From: Psychrobacillus psychrotolerans | GTDB taxonomy: Bacteria; Bacillota; Bacilli; Bacillales_A; Planococcaceae | Assembly: GCF_900115805.1 (NCBI RefSeq) | Contig: NZ_FOXU01000004.1 | Location: forward strand, 248,001-312,000 | Direction of reading: 5' to 3' | DNA length: 64,000 bases | Shown here: piece by piece, positions 47,185-56,309 of the stretch | How positions within the stretch are numbered: the first letter of the stretch is position 1 | How the letters are laid out: each line of letters begins with the position of its first letter | Program-made: the position numbers and the translations under genes | Notes under the pieces: model-generated | What the model was told of the DNA's origin: nothing | Databases searched by the model: none | The model's input: the letters and a program-made list of their open reading frames with translations, nothing else

Positions 47185-48600
47185 TTGCGCAAAAGTCGAT
47201 TTTTTCTTTATGGATTGCTAGTCGTAGTTGTTTTAGGTATCGGGTATATGTGGTTGATGAAACCATCAGCTACAGAACAAAAAGATGTAAGTAATAGTCA
47301 AGTCATTGATGAAGCGTTTCAATTGATCAAAAAAGAAGCAGTATTCTCCAAAAATGACAGTCTGCTTGTTGAAGGAGCCATTCGTGGTATGGCTGAGGCA
47401 TTAGAGGATCCGCATAGTACGTATTTAACTATGGAAGAAGCAGCGAACCAAGAAGCATCACTAGCGGAGGAACGGGTTGGAATTGGAGCGGAGATTATGC
47501 TTTCGGCAGGAAAGTTTGTCGTAGTAGCACCTTTAAAAGATTCACCTGCTTTTAAAGCTGGCTTAAAGCCTCAAGATGAAATCGTTCGAGTAAATGAAGA
47601 AAGGGTAGAAGGGAAGTCAATGACGCAGTTAATGCAGTTATTAAGCGGTAAAAAAGGTACTAGTATCAAAATGACTGTATATCGGTCTAGTGAGAATCGC
47701 CATGTCGAATTACATATGAAACGGGACACGATTGCGATGCATACGGTTTCCAGTGATGTTTATGAAGTAGATGATTATTCACTAGGTATTGTCAATATTT
47801 CATTATTTGGAGAGAAGACTGGAGAAGAATGGGAGAAACAAACGAAAGCTTTAGTAGAACGAGGAATAGATGGACTTGTAATTGATGTTCGAGGAAATCC
47901 AGGTGGTTATTTATATAGTGTTTCGACAATAATCGGTACTTTACTACCGAATGGTTCCACTTTTGCTTATATGCAAGATGCCAAAGGGGTTTTGGAAATG
48001 CTAAATACTGAAAAAAAAGACAATCAGTATTTAAACAAGCTCCCGGTGGTGTTGCTACAAAATGGGGGTAGTGCTTCAGCAAGTGAAGTATTAGCCGGGG
48101 CTTTAAAGGATAATAAGCGTGCAATGATTGTTGGCGAAAAAAGTTTTGGTAAGGGGACAGTGCAAGAAACACACCCACTTCAAAATGGAGGGAAGCTTAA
48201 AATCTCCACTCATAAATGGCTTACTCCGAAACAAGAGTGGATCCATCACAAAGGAATTCAAGCAGATTTACAGGTCGAGCCAGATGAATTATATATGATG
48301 GATATAAAATACTATCAAGGGAATTTTCATGTGGGAGACTTCGGGGAGGAAGTAAAGTATGTTCAACAAGTATTAGGGGCAATTGGTTATAATATCAGTC
48401 GTCAGGATGGATATTTTGATGAAGATACACAGGATGCTATTGAAAAGTATCGACAAGAGAGAAGCCTAGACGAGTATAACGAGATTGATGATGTATTATT
48501 TCAGTCATTATCAAAAACTATTCTAGATTATAAAACTAGTAGAGAAAACGATAAACAGTTCCAAATGGGAGTAAGTTATTTACTTCACGATATCAAATAA
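47185..48600 (+). CDS. ctpB: S41 C-terminal processing peptidase with PDZ domain
   Basis: This is a membrane-anchored serine protease. CtpB of Bacillus subtilis cleaves SpoIVFA to help activate pro-SigK processing. The product (471 residues) has a TM anchor (FFLYGLLVVVVLGIGYMWLM) and a PDZ domain (about residues 95-180, with GLKPQDEIVRVNEERVEGKS). The catalytic core has NGGSASASEVLAGALKDN (Ser near 296-300) and EKSFGKGTVQ (Lys 323). A C-terminal peptidoglycan-binding domain contains YVQQVLGAIGYNISRQDGYF. TTG 47185 is spaced 6 nt from AGGAGG. TTG 47179 overlaps it. Confidence 0.92.
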   Translation: MRKSRFFLYGLLVVVVLGIGYMWLMKPSATEQKDVSNSQVIDEAFQLIKKEAVFSKNDSLLVEGAIRGMAEALEDPHSTYLTMEEAANQEASLAEERVGIGAEIMLSAGKFVVVAPLKDSPAFKAGLKPQDEIVRVNEERVEGKSMTQLMQLLSGKKGTSIKMTVYRSSENRHVELHMKRDTIAMHTVSSDVYEVDDYSLGIVNISLFGEKTGEEWEKQTKALVERGIDGLVIDVRGNPGGYLYSVSTIIGTLLPNGSTFAYMQDAKGVLEMLNTEKKDNQYLNKLPVVLLQNGGSASASEVLAGALKDNKRAMIVGEKSFGKGTVQETHPLQNGGKLKISTHKWLTPKQEWIHHKGIQADLQVEPDELYMMDIKYYQGNFHVGDFGEEVKYVQQVLGAIGYNISRQDGYFDEDTQDAIEKYRQERSLDEYNEIDDVLFQSLSKTILDYKTSRENDKQFQMGVSYLLHDIK

Positions 48601-48685
48601 CAAAGTATATACGAAAATCCTATACGCAAAGCCCTCTACGTTTGTTACAATAATAGGAAGTATAGTTGTAAGTGAGGGGATGCGT

Positions 48686-49855
48686 ATGGTGCAAGAAGTA
48701 TTAATCGAATTGGTTAAAGGAATTGGACGTTTTTTCCTCCATCCAGCAGTATATGTTACGCTTCTCTTCTCGATATTGATCGGATACGTTCGCGTTAAAA
48801 GAGAAAGAAGACAATTTCGCACGAGGCTACTATGGGGATGGACCGAGGCAAAAGGGTTCTTGCTAGATGGTATCATTTGGGCACTTATTTTATCAGTTAT
48901 TAGCGTAGCTATCGGATTAGTTATTCCTAATTCATGGCTATTGATATATAGCATGTGGATGCTATTATTTATACTATTGTTTACGTATCAGTTTGGTTCT
49001 GCTATTTATACAATTGCATTAGGTACGGCAACTGCCTACGCTATGTATACATTTAACTGGAGTTTAGACGTATTTACTTGGACTGTTTCGGGGCTAGATA
49101 TTCTTCAGGCAGGAATTGTGCCAGTTGCTATAATTGCTGGATTGTTACTCATTGTAGAGGGCGTCCTTATTCAAAAGCATGGGTCAGCTCAAGCTTCACC
49201 AAAACTGGTTACTACTCATAGAGGTATCGAAGCGATTGTATATCATGTGAAAAAATTATGGTTATTACCTATACTACTGGTGATCCCGGGGGATGTTATT
49301 CCTACGTATTTACCTTATTGGCCACAGTTTACATTAGGAGAAACTGCTTTTTCTTTCGTTGTATTTCCATTTGTAATTGGTTTCCAACAAAAATCTCAAC
49401 ATTCTCTACCGATTCATTTTTTTGCTGGGTACGGTAAAATTGTTTGGCAACTAGGAATTGTTATTACAATAATTGCAGCGATCGGTTATTTTGAGCCATT
49501 AGTAAGTGCAATTGCTATACTAATAGGTGTCATCGCGAGATTGCTAATAACTATTATAAAATACCAACAAGAAAAAACAGGGAACTATGCTGTATCGCCA
49601 CAATCGAATGGTGTTATGATTGCAGGTGTGCTTTCTGGATCTCCTGCCGAGAAAATGGGTCTTTTAATAGGAGAACGTATTGTTAAAGTGAACGGACAGA
49701 AAGTTGAAAACGAACAGGAATTATATGAAGCAGTTCAAATAAATGCTGCTCATTGTCGCCTAGAAGTGCTGGATTCAAACGGAGAATTACGTCTTCGTCA
49801 GCACATACTATTTAGACATGATCATTATCGACTAGGTCTAATCTTAGTTAGATAG
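48686..49855 (+). CDS. minJ: Division-site topological protein MinJ (PDZ, polytopic)
   Basis: MinJ links DivIVA to the MinCD division inhibitor at septa and poles. The product (389 residues) has about eight hydrophobic segments in residues 10-300 (for example LWLLPILLVIPGDVIPTYLP and GIVITIIAAIGYFEPLVSA). A C-terminal PDZ domain follows (GVMIAGVLSGSPAEKMGLLI, then GERIVKVNGQ). Position next to ctpB and csbA matches Bacillus subtilis, although the intervening swrA is missing. GAGGGG lies 6 nt before ATG 48686. ATG 48680 is adjacent to it and less likely. Confidence 0.88.
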   Translation: MVQEVLIELVKGIGRFFLHPAVYVTLLFSILIGYVRVKRERRQFRTRLLWGWTEAKGFLLDGIIWALILSVISVAIGLVIPNSWLLIYSMWMLLFILLFTYQFGSAIYTIALGTATAYAMYTFNWSLDVFTWTVSGLDILQAGIVPVAIIAGLLLIVEGVLIQKHGSAQASPKLVTTHRGIEAIVYHVKKLWLLPILLVIPGDVIPTYLPYWPQFTLGETAFSFVVFPFVIGFQQKSQHSLPIHFFAGYGKIVWQLGIVITIIAAIGYFEPLVSAIAILIGVIARLLITIIKYQQEKTGNYAVSPQSNGVMIAGVLSGSPAEKMGLLIGERIVKVNGQKVENEQELYEAVQINAAHCRLEVLDSNGELRLRQHILFRHDHYRLGLILVR

Positions 49856-49863
49856 GAGAAGCT

Positions 49864-50121
49864 ATGGAATCACTATCAATCACAACTCAAATAATATTGG
49901 CTATTTTTGCTCCGGGATTAATGGTCGTGTTATTTACACGTATCACTTTCAATCATTATGTTGCGCTAGTATTAACCGTAGCATTATTCGCAGCATCGGT
50001 CTACGCAGGCTATACACATAGATGGTGGATTTATGTGATTGACGCTGCATCCCTTACATTAGGATTTTGGTATAGTACCAATATGAAAACTAGTAATAAT
50101 AAAGAAAATCCGCCTCTGTAA
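49864..50121 (+). CDS. csbA: CsbA-like small membrane protein
   Basis: The 85-residue protein has three hydrophobic segments. Its core LFTRITFNHYVALVLTVALF and then AASVYAGYTHRWWIYVIDAAS resembles CsbA, a sigma-B-controlled membrane protein of unknown function in Bacillus subtilis. csbA there lies near minJ and uvrB. Here uvrBA does not follow. The gene starts 8 nt after minJ with GGAGAAG. Its 3' end lies within the terminator stem. Confidence 0.8.
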   Translation: MESLSITTQIILAIFAPGLMVVLFTRITFNHYVALVLTVALFAASVYAGYTHRWWIYVIDAASLTLGFWYSTNMKTSNNKENPPL

Positions 50122-50137
50122 AGAGAGCGGATTTTTT
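50105..50137. terminator. Terminator between csbA and convergent azlD
   Basis: AAAATCCGC (50105-50113) pairs with GCGGATTTT (50127-50135), with CTCT/AGAG partly inside, then T. It overlaps the csbA stop. The A-rich left side could serve azlD too. Confidence 0.75.
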
Positions 50138-50166
50138 GTTCTAAAAACTATGTACAAACAAACGGA

Positions 50167-50475
50167 TTAAAATATCAAGCTATATACGGCTAAAACTCCA
50201 ATTGTTCCAAGAACTACAATCATCACATTTGAAAATAGAAAAGCTAAACTAAACGCTACGGCTGCTCCTATTAAGCCAAATAAAAGATTGTCTTGTTGGA
50301 CGTATAAAATAGCTGGGAATATTAAAGCTCCTAATACTGCATAAGGAATATTACGCAATACCCCCGATACGACTGGAGGCAATTCTTTCCCTTCTAAAAA
50401 GGTAAGAGGAAATGCCCTTGGAATATATGTCACCAGTGCCATTCCAAGCAAAGTCCACCAATACCACATCCCCAT
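50167..50475 (-). CDS. azlD: AzlD-type branched-chain amino acid transport subunit
   Basis: The 102-residue membrane protein has three to four TMs (MGMWYWWTLLGMALVTYIPR, then PFNLTF-like PRAFPLTFLEGKELPPVVSG). It pairs with AzlC to form a branched-chain amino acid exporter. A longer reading from 50529 overlaps the 3' end of azlC. ATG 50475 follows AAGGGGC, starts just after the azlC stop and gives the family N-terminus. azlC-azlD are co-transcribed on the minus strand, against their neighbours. Confidence 0.88.
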   Translation of the reverse strand: MGMWYWWTLLGMALVTYIPRAFPLTFLEGKELPPVVSGVLRNIPYAVLGALIFPAILYVQQDNLLFGLIGAAVAFSLAFLFSNVMIVVLGTIGVLAVYSLIF

Positions 50476-50479
50476 TTTG

Positions 50480-51187
50480 TTAAGCCCCTTTCGGTAAGTT
50501 TTTCCCTCTTTTTGCATAAATGATTTCAATTAAAATAGAAGATACCAATGTAGCAACTAAGATGGACCAACCAGTTGATAATAGCCCGGTCCAATAAAAG
50601 AAACCGTTAATTACGGCAGCTACAAGCGCAAGCATTACCACTTTACGATTTCCACGCATAGATGGAACAAGCAATCCAACAAACATCGCATACAAAGCAA
50701 TGGACATTGCTGCTTGTAAAAATGCAGGGAGATTTGCGCCAATGACATGTCCAACTGCGGTAAATATAACCCAGCTGCTATATGCAATTACAGCTACGCC
50801 AAAAGCAAAGGGAGTAGCTATTTTACTTTCTTTTTGTGTAGCTAATACTGAGAAACTCTCATCTGTAATACCAAAAGCATAAATCCCTTTGACCCATCTT
50901 TTTTCACTTTGCATCTTTTCATTAAGTGCAGCCGTCATTAAGAAGTGACGAATATTAACGACAAATGTATTTAAAACGATTAAAATAGGGTCAACCCCTT
51001 TTGAAATTAGTGTGAGGGACATATATTGAGCTGCTCCTGCATAAACAAAAATACTCATCGCGGTTGCTTCCCAAATAGACAGTCCGGTCGTTTTTGCTAG
51101 CAAGCCAAATGTCAGTGCAACTGGAAAGTAACCGATTGCTATACTGACTCCAGCTTTCAAACCCGATAAAAACGAATTTTTATTCAC
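50480..51187 (-). CDS. azlC: AzlC-type branched-chain amino acid exporter
   Basis: AzlC with AzlD exports branched-chain amino acids and some analogues. The product (235 residues) has about seven TMs and the family core GVSIAIGYFPVALTFGLLAK, then FVYAGAAQYMSLTL, VNIRHFLMTAAL and YAFGITDESFSVL. A GTG start at 51187 follows AGGTGG with good spacing. The longer reading from 51220 would include that Shine-Dalgarno sequence, so I chose GTG. It lies some 22 kb from the ilv-leu block; functional linkage is an inference. Confidence 0.9.
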   Translation of the reverse strand: MNKNSFLSGLKAGVSIAIGYFPVALTFGLLAKTTGLSIWEATAMSIFVYAGAAQYMSLTLISKGVDPILIVLNTFVVNIRHFLMTAALNEKMQSEKRWVKGIYAFGITDESFSVLATQKESKIATPFAFGVAVIAYSSWVIFTAVGHVIGANLPAFLQAAMSIALYAMFVGLLVPSMRGNRKVVMLALVAAVINGFFYWTGLLSTGWSILVATLVSSILIEIIYAKRGKNLPKGA

Positions 51188-51297
51188 AAAATGTTCACCA
51201 CCTAAATGCATAATCATCAAATTATACTATAATTAGAGAGTTTTATGTACAGCAAAAATGGGAATAGTATAAATATACATATTTGGAGGAGAGCCAA

Positions 51298-51939
51298 ATG
51301 CCGGAATGGTTTTCATTAGAAACTTTAACTAACTTAACACATGATTATCGAGCACTTGGACCGCTAATTGGTATCTTATTACCTTTTTTGGAAGCCTTTC
51401 TTCCATTTTTACCTTTAGTCGTTTTCATAGTAGCAAACGTCAATGCCTATGGATTATTGTTTGGATTTTTAATATCCTGGATAGGGTCTGTAGCTGGTTC
51501 CTATGCAGTATTCCTAGTCATCCGAAAATATGGACGAGCTCGCGCATTAGGTTTTATTACAAGACATATTAAAATTCAAAAATTAATAAAATGGGTAGAG
51601 CGAAATGGATTTGGACCACTCTTTTTACTCGTTTGTTTTCCATTTACACCTTCTGCTCTAGTTAATATTGTTGCAGGTCTTTCAGATATGAAGAAAAACA
51701 CATATTTCTGGACACTGGCATTAGGTAAACTCATTATGATTTTCGTTGTTAGTTTTATTGGATCTGACATCAAAGCATTAATCACTCAACCAATTAGAAC
51801 CGCTATTGTTATTTTGGTAATTGCTATACTATGGTTTGTAGGTAAGGCAATTGAAAAGAGATTAAATAAAAAAGTAGAGGCTGATTTTAGATTGATTAGC
51901 AGCGAACGAAAAAACAAAAGAGGAGAAAGTCTTGAATAA
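51298..51939 (+). CDS. yhjE: TVP38/DedA-like (VTT domain) membrane protein, YhjE-like
   Basis: The product (213 residues) has five hydrophobic segments and the VTT-domain pattern LEAFLPFLPLVVFIVANVNA, then SWIGSVAGSYAVFLVIRKYG, and FPFTPSALVNIVAGLSDM. Such proteins may act in lipid scrambling or transport. The order yhjE-sip-addB-addA matches Bacillus subtilis. ATG 51298 follows TTGGAGGAG. The longer in-frame reading from 51283 begins within that sequence. It overlaps the next gene by 8 nt. Confidence 0.85.
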   Translation: MPEWFSLETLTNLTHDYRALGPLIGILLPFLEAFLPFLPLVVFIVANVNAYGLLFGFLISWIGSVAGSYAVFLVIRKYGRARALGFITRHIKIQKLIKWVERNGFGPLFLLVCFPFTPSALVNIVAGLSDMKKNTYFWTLALGKLIMIFVVSFIGSDIKALITQPIRTAIVILVIAILWFVGKAIEKRLNKKVEADFRLISSERKNKRGESLE

Positions 51940-52483
51940 TGTGAAAAAAGAAATATGGGAATGGTTGGCAGCACTTGTAATAGGTATTTTAATCGTGACA
52001 CTTGTCAAAGTATTCCTCGTGACAAATTATGAAGTAGTGGGCCAGTCAATGATGCCCACATTAAACGATAAAGATAAGGTAATAGTTAGTAAAATGACAG
52101 AAGTTAAACGCATGGATATTGTGATCTTCCATGGTGATCAGCAAGAAGATTATGTAAAACGTGTAATTGGTCTGCCAGGTGATACGATTACCTATGAGAA
52201 TGATGAGTTGTTTATAAACAATAAAAGAATAAAAGAACCTTATTTGCAGTCTTATAGTGCGTTCAATAATCCAGATGAGAACTTTACTGGTGATTTTGAA
52301 TTAGAGGAACTAACAGGAAGTCAAAGGGTTCCGTCTGGAAAGTTATTTGTTCTAGGCGATAATCGTATTTCTAGTATGGATAGTCGATATTTCTATTTTG
52401 TAGATACTGAAGAAATTGTTGGTACGGTAAAAGCACGCTACTGGCCAATATCACAAGCTACATCCCAATTTTATTCCGAATAA
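51932..52483 (+). CDS. sipV: Type I signal peptidase (SipV-like)
   Basis: The enzyme removes signal peptides from exported proteins. The 183-residue product has one N-terminal TM (LAALVIGILIVTLVKVFLV). The Ser/Lys dyad lies in VVGQSMMPTL (Ser39) and DYVKRVIGLPGDT (Lys76). The conserved box KLFVLGDNRISSMDSRYF follows. The start is TTG after AGGAGA, inside the end of the previous gene. It is named after the syntenic sipV; the family has several paralogues. Confidence 0.92.
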   Translation: MNNVKKEIWEWLAALVIGILIVTLVKVFLVTNYEVVGQSMMPTLNDKDKVIVSKMTEVKRMDIVIFHGDQQEDYVKRVIGLPGDTITYENDELFINNKRIKEPYLQSYSAFNNPDENFTGDFELEELTGSQRVPSGKLFVLGDNRISSMDSRYFYFVDTEEIVGTVKARYWPISQATSQFYSE

Positions 52484-52614
52484 TTTCCCTCTCTGTAGTA
52501 TGTTTTGTACAATAGAGATAGGAGATTATTCGGTTTTTTAATATTCCACAAAATATTGGATAACTCTAGCATTCACAAAAATTATATTCAGCATACTAAG
52601 CAAATTAATAGATT

Positions 52615-52725
52615 GTTCCTAGAAGGATATGTTGCCTCACGCTACACATGAACCTTCAGGAAGCCGTTAAAGCTCCTTCATCCAGGATTATTTATCCGTC
52701 CTGAGAGTAAATGAGCACCGAGAGC
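52615..52725 (-). repeat. Degenerate inverted copy of repeat family F
   Basis: On the minus strand the sequence reads GGATGAAGGAGCTTTAACGG, then GAAGGTTCATGTGTAGCGTG. This matches the second half of the 45.4-46.4 kb units (AAGGATGAAGGAGCTGAAAG and AAGGCTCATGCGTAGCGTG) with many changes. It fills part of the 331-bp gap before addB. The remainder shows no gene. Confidence 0.6.
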
Positions 52726-52814
52726 AAGTAACGAATAGCAGTGCAAGTAACCAGTAAAAAGGTTGAGATTTCATTATAAGATATTAAATCACTAGAAAGG
52801 AGATTGAAAACCCA

Positions 52815-55800
52815 ATGTCGCTACGAATAGTCAGTGGCCGATCAGGCTCTGGAAAAACAACTTTTATCCACGAAGAAATAATCACAGCTCTACAAAAAGC
52901 TCCTATAGGAGACCCAATATTCTACATAGTACCTGACCAGATGTCCTTTTCCAGTGAATATGACCTTGCAGCCGAATCCGGACTACCTGGGCTAATTAGA
53001 GCACAAGTAACGACATTTAAACGACTAGCATGGCGCGTGCTCCAAGAAACAGGTGGAATCGCTAAAGAAGAAATAAGTGGCTTCGGTTACCGAATGCTCA
53101 TTCGTAGCCTACTTGAAAACCACAAAGACGAATTTACACTATTTAAACGAGCAGCAACCAAAAGAGGATTTACCGATCAAATTGAAGTATTACTAAAAGA
53201 GTTTAGTAGATACTGTATGGACTATTCCACAATGGCAAATGCACTAAACAATTTAGAAAATGTAAATGCACCCAAAACACTTATTGATAAATCCTCTGAT
53301 ATCATGCTGATGCTTGAAAAGGTAGAGCAAAAATTAGGCGTTAGCTACATTGACGGAGAAGGATACTTAACCTTATTAGCAAATAAAATAAAAGACTCTA
53401 GCCTCCTTGCAAATACAGATTTATATATAGATGGGTTTACTTCATTTACGCCGAGAGAATTAGAGATTATCGAGCAATTAATGAAACAAGTAAAACGTAT
53501 TACCGTTGCCCTTCCTATGGAATCATTACAGGATGCAGTAGATGAACAATCTCTTTTTTATCAGCCTGCCAATACATGTGCAAGATTATTAGAAATAGCG
53601 CAGATGGAAAAGGTGGAAATTGAAGAGACTGTACATCAATCTGAACAGAAACGATTTAGGTCACCAGAAATTGCTCATATAGAGGCAAATCTTGATAAGC
53701 TTCCTCCTTTGCAAGCAAAATCAGAAGGAAATATTCACATAACGGAAGCTGCCAATCGTCGTGCGGAGATGCATGCTATAGCAAGACACATACGTGAGCT
53801 CATGCAACAAAAAAGTATTCGGTTTAACGAAATGGCTATTTTGCATAGAGATGCTGATACATACGAAGGTTTAATCGAGACTATTTTTCCACAGTATGAT
53901 ATACCGTTTTTCATAAGTAAAAAGAAACCGATGTTACATCACCCGCTCATTGAACTTAGTCGAACTATTCTTGAGATAATCCGAACAGACTGGAAGTATG
54001 AACCAGTTTTTCGTGCAGTGAAGACGGATTTGTTTTTCCCATTAGATGCTTCTAAAAAAACTTGGAGAGAGCGTGCTGATCGTTTAGAAAATTTTGTGTT
54101 GGCATTCGGAATTTATGGAGATAGATGGCTAGATGAGAGACGCTGGGTTTATAAAAAATATCGAGGCTTAGAGTTTTATTCCAAAGTCCAAACAGATGAA
54201 GAGAAGAGTATTCAAGCTGATATTCATACAATGAGAGATTTAATCGTCGAACCAATAAAACTTCTTTCCGATCAGCTGAAACAAAGTAGAACTGGTAAGG
54301 ATTTTGCAATAGCTATTTATACATTTATAGAGGCACTTAACGTATATGAAAAGTTACAAAGCTTAAAGCAAGCGGAAGAAGAAAATGGCCAATTGCTTCT
54401 AGCTTCCGAACATGAACAAGTGTGGAACGAATGGGTAAATGTAATAGACCAATTTGTCTTGATGTTTGGTGAAAAGGAAATGTCCTTGGAGGAAGTAGCG
54501 AAAATTTTAGACGAGGGTTACGACCAACTTACTTTTTCGGGCATTCCGCCGACGATTGATCAAGTAATAGTTGGAAATGTAGATATTATTCGGCTCACAA
54601 ATATTAAAACAGCATTTGTAGTAGGTGTTAACGATGGAGCATATCCAAAACGGATGGACCATGAAGGGTTATTAACAGACACTGAGCGTGAATGGTTCAC
54701 GCAAATTGGCTTTGAACTAGCACCTACATCGAAAATGCGTTTAATGGACGAAAACTATTTAATATACAAAGCCCTCGTAACCGCATCTCATTTCCTATAC
54801 GTATCGTATCCGATGGCAGATAACGAAGGGAAAGCGCTGTTGCCTTCCTTGTATATAAAAAAACTTCATCAGATGGTAAGCGACTTACCGGTCGAAATAG
54901 CTGTTGTGGATCCAAGTGATATGCTCTCGGATGAATTAGACTTAACTTCCATTAGTCATCCACGCCCTACATTACCCTATGTGGTTATGCAACTTCGAGG
55001 AGCACTAGCAACAGGTAAGTTAACTGAAGTGTGGCAGTCCGTTTATCAATATTATTTAGAGGATCCATATTGGTCCAAATTATTGAAGAGAATTACGAAG
55101 CCATTAATCCATGGCAATAAAACCGAAAGATTAAATGAAGAAATGACTGCTGCTTTATACGGAGACACAATGATTTCTAGTGTGTCTCGGGTAGAGAAAT
55201 ACTATAGTTGTCCTTTTGCACATTACGCATCCTATGGTCTAAAGCTAGAAGAGCGTGCGGAGTATAGATTAGAAGCACCACAAATGGGAGACTTATTCCA
55301 TGCGGCGTTAAAATGGATTGCGGATGAAACGAAGCGTATAGATATACAATGGTCTGATTTAACCCGCCCGCAATGCCACCAGCTTGCTAGACAAGCGGTC
55401 GATTATATTGTGCCTGTTTTTGTCCACCAATTGTTATTAAGTACAAACCGCTATCGATACATTCAACGAAAATTGGAACAAATCGTTGCTAATACGTTAA
55501 TCGCTTTAAGTAGACATTCTAAAGGCTCGGGCTTTGTCCCGATAGCTATAGAAGCAGGGTTTGGTCCTGGAGAGGTATTGCCAGCTTTAGAAATTCCACT
55601 GAAGCGGAACCGGAAGATGCAATTACGCGGTCGAATTGACCGTGTTGATGCAGCTAATATTAACGGCAATATGTTTGTTCGAATTGTCGATTATAAATCT
55701 TCTAAAAAAGGGATTGATTTGAATGAGGTTTACCACGGTATTTCTCTTCAAATGTTAACTTATTTAGATGTCGCTGTTGAAAATGCTGATGTGTGGCTAC

Positions 55801-56309
55801 ATGAAGATGCTGATCCAGCAGGAGTTTTATATGTGCATATGCATAATCCATTTATCCAATCACAAAAAGAAATGGAAGAGGAAGAACTTGAGGATGCTAT
55901 TTATAAATCATATAAAATGAATGGCCTTCTACTTGATGATACTGAAGTAATTATGGAAATGGACGACCAAATCTCAGGATTTTCAAAGGTTATTCCCGTA
56001 CGCATGAACAAAGACGGAAACTTATCGAAATCATCGTCCAAAGTAGTAGAACCGGAGCAAATGAGATTACTACAGTCCTTTGTTCGTAAAAAGCATGAAC
56101 AAGCAGGAAACGGGATGAATGCTGGCGATACTAGAGTATTACCCTATCGAATAAAAGATAAAATGCCATGTAATTATTGCTCGTTCCGTAGTGTTTGCCA
56201 ATTTGATCCCGCGGATCCCGCACAACAAGTACGTGCATTAAAAGTGGAGCAGCCTGAAATAATAGCTGAAAAAATACGTGAGGAGATGAGTCCACATGAA
56301 CATTCCTAA
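52815..56309 (+). CDS. addB: Helicase-nuclease AddAB subunit B
   Basis: AddB is the partner of AddA in double-strand-break resection (RecBCD equivalent). It cuts one strand and recognises Chi. The 1164-residue product begins with IVSGRSGSGKTTFIHEEI (Walker A). The C-terminal nuclease has VRIVDYKSSKKG. The Fe-S cluster cysteines are Cys799 (YYSCPFAHYASYG) and Cys1119, Cys1122 and Cys1128 (PCNYCSFRSVCQFD), nearly the same spacing as in Bacillus subtilis. AAAGGAG precedes the ATG. The end overlaps addA by 14 nt. Confidence 0.97.
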   Translation: MSLRIVSGRSGSGKTTFIHEEIITALQKAPIGDPIFYIVPDQMSFSSEYDLAAESGLPGLIRAQVTTFKRLAWRVLQETGGIAKEEISGFGYRMLIRSLLENHKDEFTLFKRAATKRGFTDQIEVLLKEFSRYCMDYSTMANALNNLENVNAPKTLIDKSSDIMLMLEKVEQKLGVSYIDGEGYLTLLANKIKDSSLLANTDLYIDGFTSFTPRELEIIEQLMKQVKRITVALPMESLQDAVDEQSLFYQPANTCARLLEIAQMEKVEIEETVHQSEQKRFRSPEIAHIEANLDKLPPLQAKSEGNIHITEAANRRAEMHAIARHIRELMQQKSIRFNEMAILHRDADTYEGLIETIFPQYDIPFFISKKKPMLHHPLIELSRTILEIIRTDWKYEPVFRAVKTDLFFPLDASKKTWRERADRLENFVLAFGIYGDRWLDERRWVYKKYRGLEFYSKVQTDEEKSIQADIHTMRDLIVEPIKLLSDQLKQSRTGKDFAIAIYTFIEALNVYEKLQSLKQAEEENGQLLLASEHEQVWNEWVNVIDQFVLMFGEKEMSLEEVAKILDEGYDQLTFSGIPPTIDQVIVGNVDIIRLTNIKTAFVVGVNDGAYPKRMDHEGLLTDTEREWFTQIGFELAPTSKMRLMDENYLIYKALVTASHFLYVSYPMADNEGKALLPSLYIKKLHQMVSDLPVEIAVVDPSDMLSDELDLTSISHPRPTLPYVVMQLRGALATGKLTEVWQSVYQYYLEDPYWSKLLKRITKPLIHGNKTERLNEEMTAALYGDTMISSVSRVEKYYSCPFAHYASYGLKLEERAEYRLEAPQMGDLFHAALKWIADETKRIDIQWSDLTRPQCHQLARQAVDYIVPVFVHQLLLSTNRYRYIQRKLEQIVANTLIALSRHSKGSGFVPIAIEAGFGPGEVLPALEIPLKRNRKMQLRGRIDRVDAANINGNMFVRIVDYKSSKKGIDLNEVYHGISLQMLTYLDVAVENADVWLHEDADPAGVLYVHMHNPFIQSQKEMEEEELEDAIYKSYKMNGLLLDDTEVIMEMDDQISGFSKVIPVRMNKDGNLSKSSSKVVEPEQMRLLQSFVRKKHEQAGNGMNAGDTRVLPYRIKDKMPCNYCSFRSVCQFDPADPAQQVRALKVEQPEIIAEKIREEMSPHEHS